A stretch of 47,248 bases of DNA from positions 1-47,248 of the forward strand of contig NZ_RXLO01000019.1 of NCBI RefSeq assembly GCF_003958645.1. Reading direction: 5' to 3'. Source of the stretch: Chitinophaga rhizosphaerae (GTDB taxonomy: Bacteria > Bacteroidota > Bacteroidia > Chitinophagales > Chitinophagaceae). The notes beneath the pieces were generated by a model. That model did no database searches. It had not been told where the DNA came from and worked only from the letters and a program-made list of their open reading frames with translations. The translations under genes and the position numbers were made by a program. Below are positions 30,874-38,757 of this stretch, one piece after another; position 1 is the first letter of the stretch, and each line of letters opens with the position of its first letter.

Positions 30874-32118
30874 ATGAAATTCGAACAATACCGCATCTCC
30901 GAAGAGCTGAAGCGCAGCCTGGAAGACCTGGGCTTCAAAAAGCCGACTGATATTCAATATAAAGCCATCCCGTCTATCCTGAAGGGAGACGATGTGCTGG
31001 CCATCGCCCAGACCGGCACGGGTAAAACGGCGGCATTCGCCATTCCCGTGATCCAGCTCATGCAGCAGCGCCACCGCTCGGAGCGTACCCGCGGCGAAGT
31101 GAAGTGCCTCGTGATGGTGCCCACCCGCGAACTCGCCATCCAGATCGCAGACGTATTCAAGCAACTCGGGAAATATACGCCGGTGGACATCCTCGGCGTT
31201 GTTGGCGGGGTAGACATGGAAGCGCAGGTCAAAAAACTGAAAAAGGGTGTGGACATCCTCATCGCTACGCCGGGCCGGATGTTCGACCTCCGCGCGCAGG
31301 GGCACCTCGATCTTTCGCACGTCCAGATGCTGATCCTCGACGAGGCCGACCATATGCTCGACCTCGGTTTCATCCGCGATATCCGCGACGTTATCAAACA
31401 CATCCCCCGCAATCACCAGACGTTGTTCTTTTCCGCTACGATCGACGAGCATATCAAGGACCTCGCCTACTCCGTGGTCCGCAATCCCATCCGTATCCAG
31501 ATCTCGCCCGAAGATCCCGTGTCCAAAAACGTGAGCCATGCCGTAGCCTGGGTGGATATGGACGATAAACGCTTTTTCCTCGAACGCCTCGTGCGCGAGT
31601 TCCCCGAAAACAAAATCCTCGTGTTCGTACGCACCAAAGTGCGCGCCGAACGCGTTGTGGCAGCCATGGAGCGCGTCGGCATCAAAAGTCTCGCCATGCA
31701 CGGCGGCAAGGAGCAGGACGACCGCCTGTCTGTCATGGCCGAATTCCGGAAAGGCGACGTCAAACTGCTTATTACTACCGACGTGAACGCCCGCGGGATC
31801 GATATTCCCAACGTAGATTACGTCGTGAATTACGACCTGCCGGAAGACCCCGAAAGCTACGTGCACCGCATCGGCCGTACGGGCCGCGGCGTCCAGAAAG
31901 GCCAGGCCATCAGCTTCTGCAGCAAGGAAGAAAAACCCCTGCTCGACGCCATCCAGGAATATATCGGCAAACCGGTCAGGGAAATGACCATTTCCAAATC
32001 GGACTACGACGCTACCATCAAATTTTCCGAAGAAGTACCCAACGAAAACGTGGAATTGTTGATCCAGCAACACGAAGCCGAGATGAAAGCCGCAAAAAGG
32101 AAAAAGAAAAAGAAGTAA
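30874..32118 (+). CDS. DEAD-box ATP-dependent RNA helicase
   Basis: Protein of 414 residues with all motifs of the family: Q motif (FKKPTDIQ), motif I AQTGTGKT, Ia PTRELA, GG, Ib TPGR, II DEAD, III SAT, and in the second RecA domain IV (VFVRT), V (TTDVNARGIDIP) and VI (HRIGRTGRG). The tail is a run of lysine and arginine typical of RNA-binding extensions. It unwinds short RNA duplexes with ATP and may act in ribosome assembly or cold adaptation, as many short RhlE/CshA-like proteins do. The ATG at 30874 begins MKFEQYRISEEL just before the Q motif. Confidence 0.95.
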   Translation: MKFEQYRISEELKRSLEDLGFKKPTDIQYKAIPSILKGDDVLAIAQTGTGKTAAFAIPVIQLMQQRHRSERTRGEVKCLVMVPTRELAIQIADVFKQLGKYTPVDILGVVGGVDMEAQVKKLKKGVDILIATPGRMFDLRAQGHLDLSHVQMLILDEADHMLDLGFIRDIRDVIKHIPRNHQTLFFSATIDEHIKDLAYSVVRNPIRIQISPEDPVSKNVSHAVAWVDMDDKRFFLERLVREFPENKILVFVRTKVRAERVVAAMERVGIKSLAMHGGKEQDDRLSVMAEFRKGDVKLLITTDVNARGIDIPNVDYVVNYDLPEDPESYVHRIGRTGRGVQKGQAISFCSKEEKPLLDAIQEYIGKPVREMTISKSDYDATIKFSEEVPNENVELLIQQHEAEMKAAKRKKKKK

Positions 32119-32153
32119 TTGCTTATTTTGGAAGCCGATCTACTCTTTACATT

Positions 32154-32948
32154 ATGAAAAAACTCTGGATCGGCCTCCTGGCCTGCATCACGCTTACCGC
32201 TTCCTCCCCCGCGACCGCGCCCGGCGACGGCGAATGGATATCGCTGTTCAACGGCAAGAACCTGAAAAACTGGATCGTCAAAATCCACCACCACCCTGTC
32301 GGCAAGAATTACGGGAATACTTTCCGGGTGAAAGACGGCATCATCCAGGTGCGGTACGACCAGTACGGCGGGAATTTCAACGAGCAATACGGCCACCTGT
32401 ATTATAAAACGCCGTTTTCCCATTACCACCTGCAGCTGGAATACCGCTTCCGCGATCCCTGGGAAAAAACGGCGCCTTCCTACACCATCCTTAACAGCGG
32501 ATTGATGTTCCATTCGCAGGACCCGCGTACCATGCCCGTGGAGCAGGACTGGCCCATTTCGGTGGAAATGCAGTTCCTGGCGGGATTGGGAGACGGGCAG
32601 CCGCGGCCTACGGGCAATATGTGCTCGCCGGGCACCAACATCGTGTATGAAGGCAAATTCGACACGCGGCATTGCATCGATTCCAAATCCAAAACTTACG
32701 GGAAAGATGAATGGGTGAAGGCGGAACTGATCGTGTACGGCGATTCCCTCATCCAGCACGTCATCAACGGCGATACGGTGTTACAATACAGCAAGCCCTC
32801 CATCGGCGGCGGCGTGGCCAACCGGTACGATCCCAAACAGAAGATCGACGGGAAGGCCCTCACTTCAGGGTTCGTTGCCCTCCAAAGCGAAGGCCAGCCG
32901 ATCGATTTCCGGAATATCCGGATCAAAAAACTACCGGGGAACAAATAG
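32154..32948 (+). CDS. Secreted DUF1080 (3-keto-disaccharide hydrolase family) protein, single-domain
   Basis: Protein of 264 residues with a signal peptide (IGLLACITLTASSPATA). The rest is one DUF1080 domain: EWISLFNGKNLKNWIVK at its start, YHLQLEYRFRD, SGLMFHSQDPRTMPVEQDWP, WVKAELIVYGDSLIQHVINGD, and the terminal IDFRNIRIKKL. The insert around VEQDWPISVEMQFLAG and the histidine-rich KIHHHPVGKNYG distinguish it from the DUF1080 protein at 6390. It probably hydrolyses an oxidised glycoside in the periplasm. It lies 35 bases after the helicase gene and faces the ABC permease gene. Confidence 0.87.
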   Translation: MKKLWIGLLACITLTASSPATAPGDGEWISLFNGKNLKNWIVKIHHHPVGKNYGNTFRVKDGIIQVRYDQYGGNFNEQYGHLYYKTPFSHYHLQLEYRFRDPWEKTAPSYTILNSGLMFHSQDPRTMPVEQDWPISVEMQFLAGLGDGQPRPTGNMCSPGTNIVYEGKFDTRHCIDSKSKTYGKDEWVKAELIVYGDSLIQHVINGDTVLQYSKPSIGGGVANRYDPKQKIDGKALTSGFVALQSEGQPIDFRNIRIKKLPGNK

Positions 32949-32962
32949 CGGGGCCGCCGGGA

Positions 32963-33967
32963 TCAGCTCCTGATCTCCTTTCTCATGAACAGATAATAGG
33001 ACAGGGCAAAACATGCCGTGGTGGCGGCGATCAGGCCAGTCACCTGCGGCCAGACGATCATCAGGCTTTCCCGGAACGAAAGCGGCGCCGGAATGGCACC
33101 GGCCATTTGCTCCATCGTCAGCGGCCCGAGGCTTCTTATCGAAGGCATCAGCAAAGTGGTAGCCGCATCGCTGTACATCTGGCTGGGCGCCACGCGCAAC
33201 AGCGAAAGAAACAGATTATTGAAAGAAATGACGCCCGCTTCCGAGAGCCCTCGCGGATCAGGCACGAGCGCGCCCATGACCATGTTCACGACAATCTGGT
33301 AAAAAACGGTAAAAAACAGCCAGATACCGATCGCCGTGAGCGCGGATGTGGCCGCATGCCGGAAGATCACCGAAAGGCAGATCGACAGGCAAAGCCAAAA
33401 ACCGACGTACACGATATTAAGGATAACGAAAGCCAGCATGCGGAGCAACTCCGTCCCTTCCGGCCGTACTCCGGTCAGTAACATCCCGCCGCCGGTAATC
33501 AGCAACACGAGGGTCAGAAAGAGGACGCCAACCACGAGCAGTGCCGCGTAAAACTTCGCCAGCAACAGGTTGTCCCGGAACACCGGCTGCGCGATCAGCC
33601 GGGCGAGCGTACCGTTGTTGCGCTCGGCGTTCACGGCGTCGAACCCCAGCGAAATTCCCAGCAACGGGCCCAGGAAGCTCATGAGCACATGAAATGCCGG
33701 TAAAGTATTGTCTGTAGCCGTCAGCAGTTTGAGATACACGAAAGCATGGTCCGGGTCGTTGACGTTGGTTACCGCCTGCCGGATATTCTCCAGCGAAATG
33801 TACAATGCCCCCACAAAAGTGAGCAGGATCAGCGCCAACATGATGTAAAACCGCCAGCTGCGGACGAAATCCCCGACTTCCTTTCTTACGATCACCTGGA
33901 AAGGCGAAGCATGCTCTTTCAGCCGCCCTGGCGTTGAAAAAAGTGGCCAGGCGAAAACATTTCCCAT
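32963..33967 (-). CDS. ABC-2 type transporter permease (NosY-like)
   Basis: Protein of 334 residues. A cytoplasmic N-terminus (about 1-40) leads to a helix, a long extracytoplasmic loop (about 60-105), and five more helices. FDAVNAERNNGTLARLIAQPVFRDNLLLAKF is the cytoplasmic coupling region typical of ABC-2 permeases. The ATG at 33967 follows the stop of the ATPase gene by one base, so translation is coupled. It forms the membrane part of a transporter with that ATPase. Substrate is unknown. Confidence 0.9.
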   Translation of the reverse strand: MGNVFAWPLFSTPGRLKEHASPFQVIVRKEVGDFVRSWRFYIMLALILLTFVGALYISLENIRQAVTNVNDPDHAFVYLKLLTATDNTLPAFHVLMSFLGPLLGISLGFDAVNAERNNGTLARLIAQPVFRDNLLLAKFYAALLVVGVLFLTLVLLITGGGMLLTGVRPEGTELLRMLAFVILNIVYVGFWLCLSICLSVIFRHAATSALTAIGIWLFFTVFYQIVVNMVMGALVPDPRGLSEAGVISFNNLFLSLLRVAPSQMYSDAATTLLMPSIRSLGPLTMEQMAGAIPAPLSFRESLMIVWPQVTGLIAATTACFALSYYLFMRKEIRS

Positions 33968-33968
33968 T

Positions 33969-34925
33969 TTATACCTGTTTTTTATGATTTTCGAAAAACC
34001 GCGCGTAGATATCATCCAATCCATACGCTTTCCTGTGAACGCCGGTGATGCCGATCCCCATTTCCACCATCAACCGTACGATCGCCGGAGTTATTTCGGA
34101 ACCGCAGGTGACGCCGATCGAATTTTCCCCGATCGTTACATCCCGGACTCCGGTCAGCTCCCGCAGCGCCGTTTCTACGGAAGGCCAGCCGGAAAGCGGC
34201 TCCTGGACGGTTACGGTAACCAGCAGCGGCTCCTGTCCGAACAATTTGCCCGAAATGGACGAAATGTCGCCCTCCATCAACAATTTCCCTTCTACAAAAA
34301 TGCCGACGCGGTCGCAAATCTGTTGCATGTGGTGCAGGTGGTGGGACGATAACAGTACCGTTAGCCCCTGCTGCCGGCTAAGCCGGCGTACCAGGCCGAG
34401 GAATTCCTGGATGCCGCTGGGATCGATGCCGAGCGTGGGCTCATCGAGGATCATGACTTCGGGCTCGCGGATGAGAATGTCTGCCAGTCCCAAACGCTGC
34501 TTCATCCCGCGGGAATACGCACCCGTTTTTTTGTGCATCGCGTCAGACAGCCCGACCAGCTGCATCGTACGGTGCGCCCTTTCGATGATCTCCTGCTCCG
34601 GTATTCCGTTCAGCCGGCCGATGAACTGCAGGTTTTCCAGCGCGGTCATGTTATCGTAAAAACCTACGCTGTCGGGCATATATCCCACTTTGCGCTTCAC
34701 GGCGATAGGGTTGCGCGTGGCATCGATGCCGCAAACCATTGCCCGGCCGCCCGTAGGCTCGGACAATCCCAGCATCATCAGGATCGTGGTGGTTTTACCC
34801 GCACCGTTCGGGCCGATCAGCCCGAATATCTCCCCCTTGCCGATCGAAAGCGAAAGGTCGTCTACCGCCTTCACCCGGCCGTACCGTTTCGTCAATCCTT
34901 CCAGTTCAATAACAGGATGTTCCAT
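33969..34925 (-). CDS. ABC transporter ATP-binding protein
   Basis: Protein of 318 residues. The ATPase domain (about 4-225) has Walker A GPNGAGKT, Q-loop in VGYMPDSVGFYD, signature YSRGMKQRL (a variant with SRGMK in place of SGGQ, common in ABC-2 exporters), Walker B VMILDEPTLGID and switch histidine in LLSSHHLHHM. A C-terminal extension (about 230-310) has a DUF4162-like fold. It energises the permease encoded next. Its start lies 5 bases after the stop of the NEW3 gene. Confidence 0.93.
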   Translation of the reverse strand: MEHPVIELEGLTKRYGRVKAVDDLSLSIGKGEIFGLIGPNGAGKTTTILMMLGLSEPTGGRAMVCGIDATRNPIAVKRKVGYMPDSVGFYDNMTALENLQFIGRLNGIPEQEIIERAHRTMQLVGLSDAMHKKTGAYSRGMKQRLGLADILIREPEVMILDEPTLGIDPSGIQEFLGLVRRLSRQQGLTVLLSSHHLHHMQQICDRVGIFVEGKLLMEGDISSISGKLFGQEPLLVTVTVQEPLSGWPSVETALRELTGVRDVTIGENSIGVTCGSEITPAIVRLMVEMGIGITGVHRKAYGLDDIYARFFENHKKQV

Positions 34926-34930
34926 ACTGT

Positions 34931-35779
34931 TTATCTTCTTCCATATTTACGAATGAGGTAATACACGATTCCCAGCGATAGCAGGATCACGAGGATTCCC
35001 AGCCAGCCAGACAGCAGCGAGGTTTTGACCGTCATACGGAAAGTGGCGGTGGAGTTGGCGGCATCGTTCCTCGCTGTGAAATTGGTCACGTAATCGCCGG
35101 CAATGGTTTTGTCCGGCACATTGAGTATGGCGGTCAGGGTTTTGGTCTGCCCCGGTTCCAGCCTTTCGATCTTCGACGGCTCGAACGTGGCGCTCCAGTT
35201 TACGGGCGCCTGGGCGGAAAGCTCCACCCCTTCCAGCGGCAGCGAACCGGTATTTTTCACCGTCATTTCGATCCGTTTTTTCGACCCTTCGGTGATATCG
35301 TCGCTCAGGCGGCCTGTCGGGGTCGATAGTTCCAGGCCATAGTTCCCTTTCACCACGGCTTCCAGTTCGAGCCGGAGCGTATCGTTTTCACCAACTGCCA
35401 TGACAGGCACCTTGTATTTACCGGGTTGGGTGGCTGGAGCGGCCGTCAGCTCCACTGAAATTTCCTGCGTCAGTCCCGAATCAAGCCGCAGGCCCGCCAC
35501 CTGGCTGCCGTCTACACGGAATATGCTCGTCCAGCCGGCTGGCGCCATTGCACCGAGCGCATAGATTTCCGTTCTGCCGCTGCCATTTTTCAGCGATGCG
35601 CTATACCGGAACGGCTCTTTCGTGGAGGATTCCAGGTTCATCAGGCGGACGGTGAACGTGGATTTCCCTTTCGGTTTGCCAGCCTGTCCATAAGCAGTTG
35701 TCGAAAACGAGGCCATTAAAAATGAAAAACCAAGCAGGGCCATGCAACGGGCCCGCAGAAAACGAAGTTGCACTGACAT
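34931..35779 (-). CDS. NEW3-domain membrane-anchored protein
   Basis: Protein of 282 residues. After a signal peptide (CMALLGFSFLMASFSTTAYGQ) come two immunoglobulin-like NEW3/APHP-type repeats (about 45-145 and 150-250), marked by LTAAPATQPGKYKVPVMAVG and AILNVPDKTIAGDYVTNFTA. A C-terminal helix (GWLGILVILLSLGIVYYLI) followed by basic RKYGRR anchors it, leaving the repeats outside the cytoplasmic membrane. It is the first gene of a tight three-gene operon with an ABC ATPase and permease, so it may be an extracytoplasmic partner or cargo receptor. The start at 35779 is preferred because earlier frames lack a signal peptide. Confidence 0.82.
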   Translation of the reverse strand: MSVQLRFLRARCMALLGFSFLMASFSTTAYGQAGKPKGKSTFTVRLMNLESSTKEPFRYSASLKNGSGRTEIYALGAMAPAGWTSIFRVDGSQVAGLRLDSGLTQEISVELTAAPATQPGKYKVPVMAVGENDTLRLELEAVVKGNYGLELSTPTGRLSDDITEGSKKRIEMTVKNTGSLPLEGVELSAQAPVNWSATFEPSKIERLEPGQTKTLTAILNVPDKTIAGDYVTNFTARNDAANSTATFRMTVKTSLLSGWLGILVILLSLGIVYYLIRKYGRR

Positions 35780-36300
35780 AGATAAAAGACTATTAAAATG
35801 ATGGTTGTGATGAGACAATAATACAGCCGCCCGCTGCCCTGGAAGCAGGAACGGTACCGGCATGCCGGTCTGCAGGCGGGGCCGGCGTCAGGTCAGCTTA
35901 CCTGCCGGCGGAGAAAAACTGTTGGTAAAAAAAGGCGTGCAAGCCCGGAGTGGCGGAGATAGGTAAAATAACAGGCTGGCCTTTTGTGAAATGGCGGTTG
36001 CAGGTGCGTCGTGTAGTTCGTGTTGTCGGAAATCGCTGGTCTTTAATTCTTTTGTCATACTAAATGAAATTGAATGGATCAGAAACAAGTTCAAGTAGAA
36101 ATCTGTCTTACCTGGAAGGAGGTGCCTTACCACGCCCGGCTTCCAGGATTAAAAAATTTTGACAATGCAGAAAATTAAAAATTGAAATGTTATAAGAAAG
36201 TTAAAACGCTTTTTTTTCAACCGGCCGCCCGCAAAAAAATAGCCGGCAATGATTTGCCGGCTCCACTTCCTTACCCTTTTCGGGTATATGTCCATTCTAT
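35780..36300. other. 521-base intergenic region without a supported gene
   Basis: It contains a perfect palindrome ACCGGCATGCCGGT (35853-35866), several GC-rich repeats of CCGGC/GCCGG around 35845-35910, and an AT-rich block (36150-36230). A 56-codon minus frame (36058 to 35888) begins with a plausible MTKELKTSDF but degrades into low-complexity sequence, so I do not call it. The terminator of the downstream nucleotidase gene closes the region at 36233-36262. Confidence 0.45.
36233..36262 (-). terminator. Intrinsic terminator of the nucleotidase gene
   Basis: Perfect 9-bp arms AGCCGGCAA (36241-36249) and TTGCCGGCT (36254-36262) surround a 4-base loop. On the minus strand the hairpin is followed by A and then a run of seven T. 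It lies 38 bases after the stop codon. Confidence 0.9.
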
Positions 36301-36858
36301 TTAAGCGAGTTGTTGGGCTTTGGGCGCACGTTCCGCAGCGAAGAACTTCGCCACTTCGTCCCAGGTATCGTAGCGCTTGTAGTCCTGGTAATTGACGTTG
36401 TGGGGAGCGGTGAACAGGAGGCGCTCGCCATCGAAGTAGCGGAGGTTTTTATCGTAATCGTCGATCATGTAATCGGCTTGTACGATGGTTTTAAGACCGC
36501 AGAACACGACGTTTTTCCAGCTGATGAAGGGGAAATGTTCCTTCAGCCAGTCGATCTTCTCCACGAGCGACTGCGGGAATTCCACCGCCGCCGAAACGAT
36601 GAACACTTCAAAATGATCCATCAGTTCCAGGATCACGCGCTGGCTGCCTTCCATCACGGGCGCCGTGCGGAAAAAACCGGGGGTATGGAGAAAATGATGC
36701 ACAATCCCTTCTTGCGGGAAGCCCGTCGTTTCCGGCACCCCGTGCAGTTGCTCCTTGGTCACCCGCTCGCCCGTGCGCTCGAAGTACCAGTCGCAATAAT
36801 GCTGGTTCAGGTCAGCCATTACTCCATCCATGTCGATTGCGATACGTTTCTTTGCCAT
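36301..36858 (-). CDS. 5'(3')-deoxyribonucleotidase-like HAD phosphatase
   Basis: Protein of 185 residues of the HAD superfamily, NT5C type. Nucleophile Asp9 and acid Asp11 are in AIDMDGVMAD, the motif II serine in VFIVSAAVEF, and the motif IV acids in YMIDDYDKNL. Family enzymes remove phosphate from deoxyribonucleotides or nucleotides in the cytoplasm and so balance pools. The gene is divergent from a DeoR-type regulator across 95 bases. That intergenic region carries repeated GCATAA motifs, so the regulator may control it. Confidence 0.88.
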   Translation of the reverse strand: MAKKRIAIDMDGVMADLNQHYCDWYFERTGERVTKEQLHGVPETTGFPQEGIVHHFLHTPGFFRTAPVMEGSQRVILELMDHFEVFIVSAAVEFPQSLVEKIDWLKEHFPFISWKNVVFCGLKTIVQADYMIDDYDKNLRYFDGERLLFTAPHNVNYQDYKRYDTWDEVAKFFAAERAPKAQQLA

Positions 36859-36874
36859 ATTCTGCTATTTGATG

Positions 36875-36882
36875 CAAAATTA
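36875..36882 (-). promoter_or_regulatory. -7 promoter element of the nucleotidase gene
   Basis: On the minus strand TAATTTTG is an exact TAnnTTTG match, 16 bases before the ATG at 36858. A GCATAA operator motif overlaps its upstream edge. Confidence 0.6.
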
Positions 36883-36941
36883 TGCAACTTTAATCAAATT
36901 AAAAATCCAATTATTGCTATATATCGCATAAATTCGCATAA
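36880..36941. promoter_or_regulatory. GCATAA operator set between the nucleotidase and DeoR genes
   Basis: GCATAA occurs on the plus strand at 36926-36931 and 36936-36941, exactly 10 bases apart, each preceded by TC. On the minus strand it occurs at 36880-36885, touching the nucleotidase -7 box. The pattern fits sites for the DeoR-type protein encoded to the right. Confidence 0.5.
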
Positions 36942-36953
36942 AACCGCAGGAAT

Positions 36954-37700
36954 ATGTTGAAAGAAGAAAGGCTGGATTACATCCTGAAAAAGCTCAATGC
37001 CGACCGGAAAGTGCTGCAAACGGAGCTGAGCACGGATTTACAGGTGTCGGAAGATACGGTCCGCCGCGACCTGGAGTCCCTGGCGCAAAGCGGGCTGCTC
37101 ATCAAGGTACGTGGCGGCGCTATTCCCCATTCCCCCAACCCTTATTCTTTCAAGGAACGTACGCTTTTTCATACAGACGATAAGCTGCTCATGGCCCAAA
37201 AAGCCCTGAACCTCCTGCACAACGGGCAAACGGTGATCCTCGACGGCGGCACGTCTACCCTTTCGCTCGTCAAGATCTTCCCGCCGGAACTGCAATTGAC
37301 GGTCATCACCAACAGCGTCCCCATCGCGGCGCAACTGATCGAGCATCCTAAAACGCAGGTCATTTTAACCGGAGGGCGGGTCAATAAAAATGCACAAACC
37401 GCCGGCGGACAGGAAACCATGCGCATGCTGCGCCGTGTCCGGGCCGACCTTTGTTTCCTCGGCGTTTGCAGCCTCCACCCCATCCTCGGCGTAACAGGCA
37501 TGAACATGGAAGAGGCCGAAGTAAAAACCACGATGGTAGAGTGCGCCAGCCACGTGGTAGCACTGGCTACCGGCGATAAAATGGGCACGGCGGAACCCTA
37601 TAAAGTTTGCAATATCACCGACCTGGATACCATTATTACCGATAATCCCGAACTGGAATTCCTGGAAGCTTACCGGGAGCAGGGCATCAAGGTGGTGTGA
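36954..37700 (+). CDS. DeoR/GlpR-family transcriptional regulator
   Basis: Protein of 248 residues. The N-terminal winged helix (about 3-58) has QTELSTDLQVSEDTVRRDLE, and LIKVRGGAI is the usual wing end. The DeoR sensor domain (about 75-235) has ILDGGTSTLSLVK, TVITNSVPIAAQL, ILTGGRVN and a TGDKMG loop that normally binds a sugar phosphate. Such proteins repress sugar or nucleoside catabolic genes until the phosphorylated effector appears. Its best target is the divergent nucleotidase. Its last 14 bases overlap the convergent YihY gene. Confidence 0.93.
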   Translation: MLKEERLDYILKKLNADRKVLQTELSTDLQVSEDTVRRDLESLAQSGLLIKVRGGAIPHSPNPYSFKERTLFHTDDKLLMAQKALNLLHNGQTVILDGGTSTLSLVKIFPPELQLTVITNSVPIAAQLIEHPKTQVILTGGRVNKNAQTAGGQETMRMLRRVRADLCFLGVCSLHPILGVTGMNMEEAEVKTTMVECASHVVALATGDKMGTAEPYKVCNITDLDTIITDNPELEFLEAYREQGIKVV

Positions 37701-38658
37701 TGGTTTCCGTACCTTTCTTTTCGATCATCTGGCCTTTGGTTTCCATTTCCACCTGTTCCACCCACACCGCATAATCGTTCGGGTAGATCCGTTCGCCTTT
37801 CTTTTGCACGTATTGCCGGGTGAATTCCGCGCCGAAATACAGGATCGCGGAGGAATAGTACACCCAAATCAACAGGATCACCAGCGAACCCGCGGCCCCA
37901 TAGGTAGTCCCGATCTTGCTCGAGCCCAGGTACAGCCCGATCCCGCTTTTCCCGATCATAAACAACAGTGCGGTCACCATCGCGCCGACCCAAACATGCC
38001 GCCATTTCACCTTCGCATCCGGCAAAACCTTGAAAATAACCGCAAAAAGCGCGGAAATTACGATGAAAGTGAATAGTAGGTTGACAATGTACACGGCCAC
38101 AACCGTTACGTCGGGGAAAAGCGTGGTGAGCCGGTCCATCAGCACCTCGATGAGGCCATGCAGCACGAGCGATACCACCAGTACAAATCCCAGGCTGGCC
38201 ACAAGCGAGAAGGAAAGCAACCGTGTGAGGAGGATTTTCAACAGTCCCCGGCCCTTCCGCGGCTTGGTCTTTAACCGCCAGATGAGGTTGATCGAGTCCT
38301 GGATTTCCGTGAAAACACCCGTGGCGCCTATGATCAGCGTAGCAAAACCGATGATGGTAGACCAGCCGACGTCGGGCGAAAGATAGGAATTGGCCACCAC
38401 GTCCTGTATCTGCGAAGCCGCCGAGGCGCCCACCAGGTCGCGCAACTGCCCGTAGAGATTGCCTTCCAGCGCCTCCCGTCCCAGGAAAATATCACTGAAA
38501 AACAGGATGATGATCAACATCGGGGCAATGGAAAAGACGGTGGAATACGCGAGCGAGGCGCTCAGTTTCAATACCTTGTCTTCCATAAAATCGCTACCCG
38601 AACATTTGAGCAGCTCCCAGCCGTAGCGGATGATGAAGGGTTTTTCCATACTGCCCAT
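37687..38658 (-). CDS. YihY/BrkB family inner-membrane protein
   Basis: Protein of 323 residues with six predicted membrane helices between about 35 and 285 and a charged C-terminal tail. Marks are LSASLAYSTVFSIAPMLIII, GATGVFTEIQDSINLIWRL, KVLPDAKVKWRHVWVGA and YGAAGSLVILLIWVYYSSAILYFGAEF. The family was once called ribonuclease BN by mistake; its real function is unknown, perhaps transport. An in-frame ATG at 38649 is an alternative start. It overlaps the DeoR gene by 14 bases tail to tail. Confidence 0.93.
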   Translation of the reverse strand: MGSMEKPFIIRYGWELLKCSGSDFMEDKVLKLSASLAYSTVFSIAPMLIIILFFSDIFLGREALEGNLYGQLRDLVGASAASQIQDVVANSYLSPDVGWSTIIGFATLIIGATGVFTEIQDSINLIWRLKTKPRKGRGLLKILLTRLLSFSLVASLGFVLVVSLVLHGLIEVLMDRLTTLFPDVTVVAVYIVNLLFTFIVISALFAVIFKVLPDAKVKWRHVWVGAMVTALLFMIGKSGIGLYLGSSKIGTTYGAAGSLVILLIWVYYSSAILYFGAEFTRQYVQKKGERIYPNDYAVWVEQVEMETKGQMIEKKGTETITPP

Positions 38659-38682
38659 AACACAAAAAGAAGGCCACGGGTT

Positions 38683-38714
38683 AAAAAAAGGCCGTCCCCC
38701 GGAAGAGGGACGGC
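38683..38714 (-). terminator. Intrinsic terminator of the SusC/SusD operon
   Basis: On the minus strand arms GCCGTCCC (38707-38714) and GGGACGGC (38691-38698) surround an 8-base loop. A short run of C and a T-run of seven (38683-38689) follow. It lies 43 bases after the SusD stop and closes the operon. Confidence 0.9.
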
Positions 38715-38757
38715 TGTCTCTGGAATTGAGTATATATCAACAATAAACAAGGCGGTA

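Noticed and set aside
30538..32073. A 511-codon frame opposite the DEAD-box helicase
   Set aside because: Antisense shadow of a gene with every helicase motif.
35888..36058. A 56-codon minus-strand frame starting MTKELKTSDFRQHELHD, considered as a peptide precursor
   Set aside because: The second half is low-complexity sequence resembling random translation, there is no core-peptide or leader motif, no promoter box and no modifying enzyme nearby.
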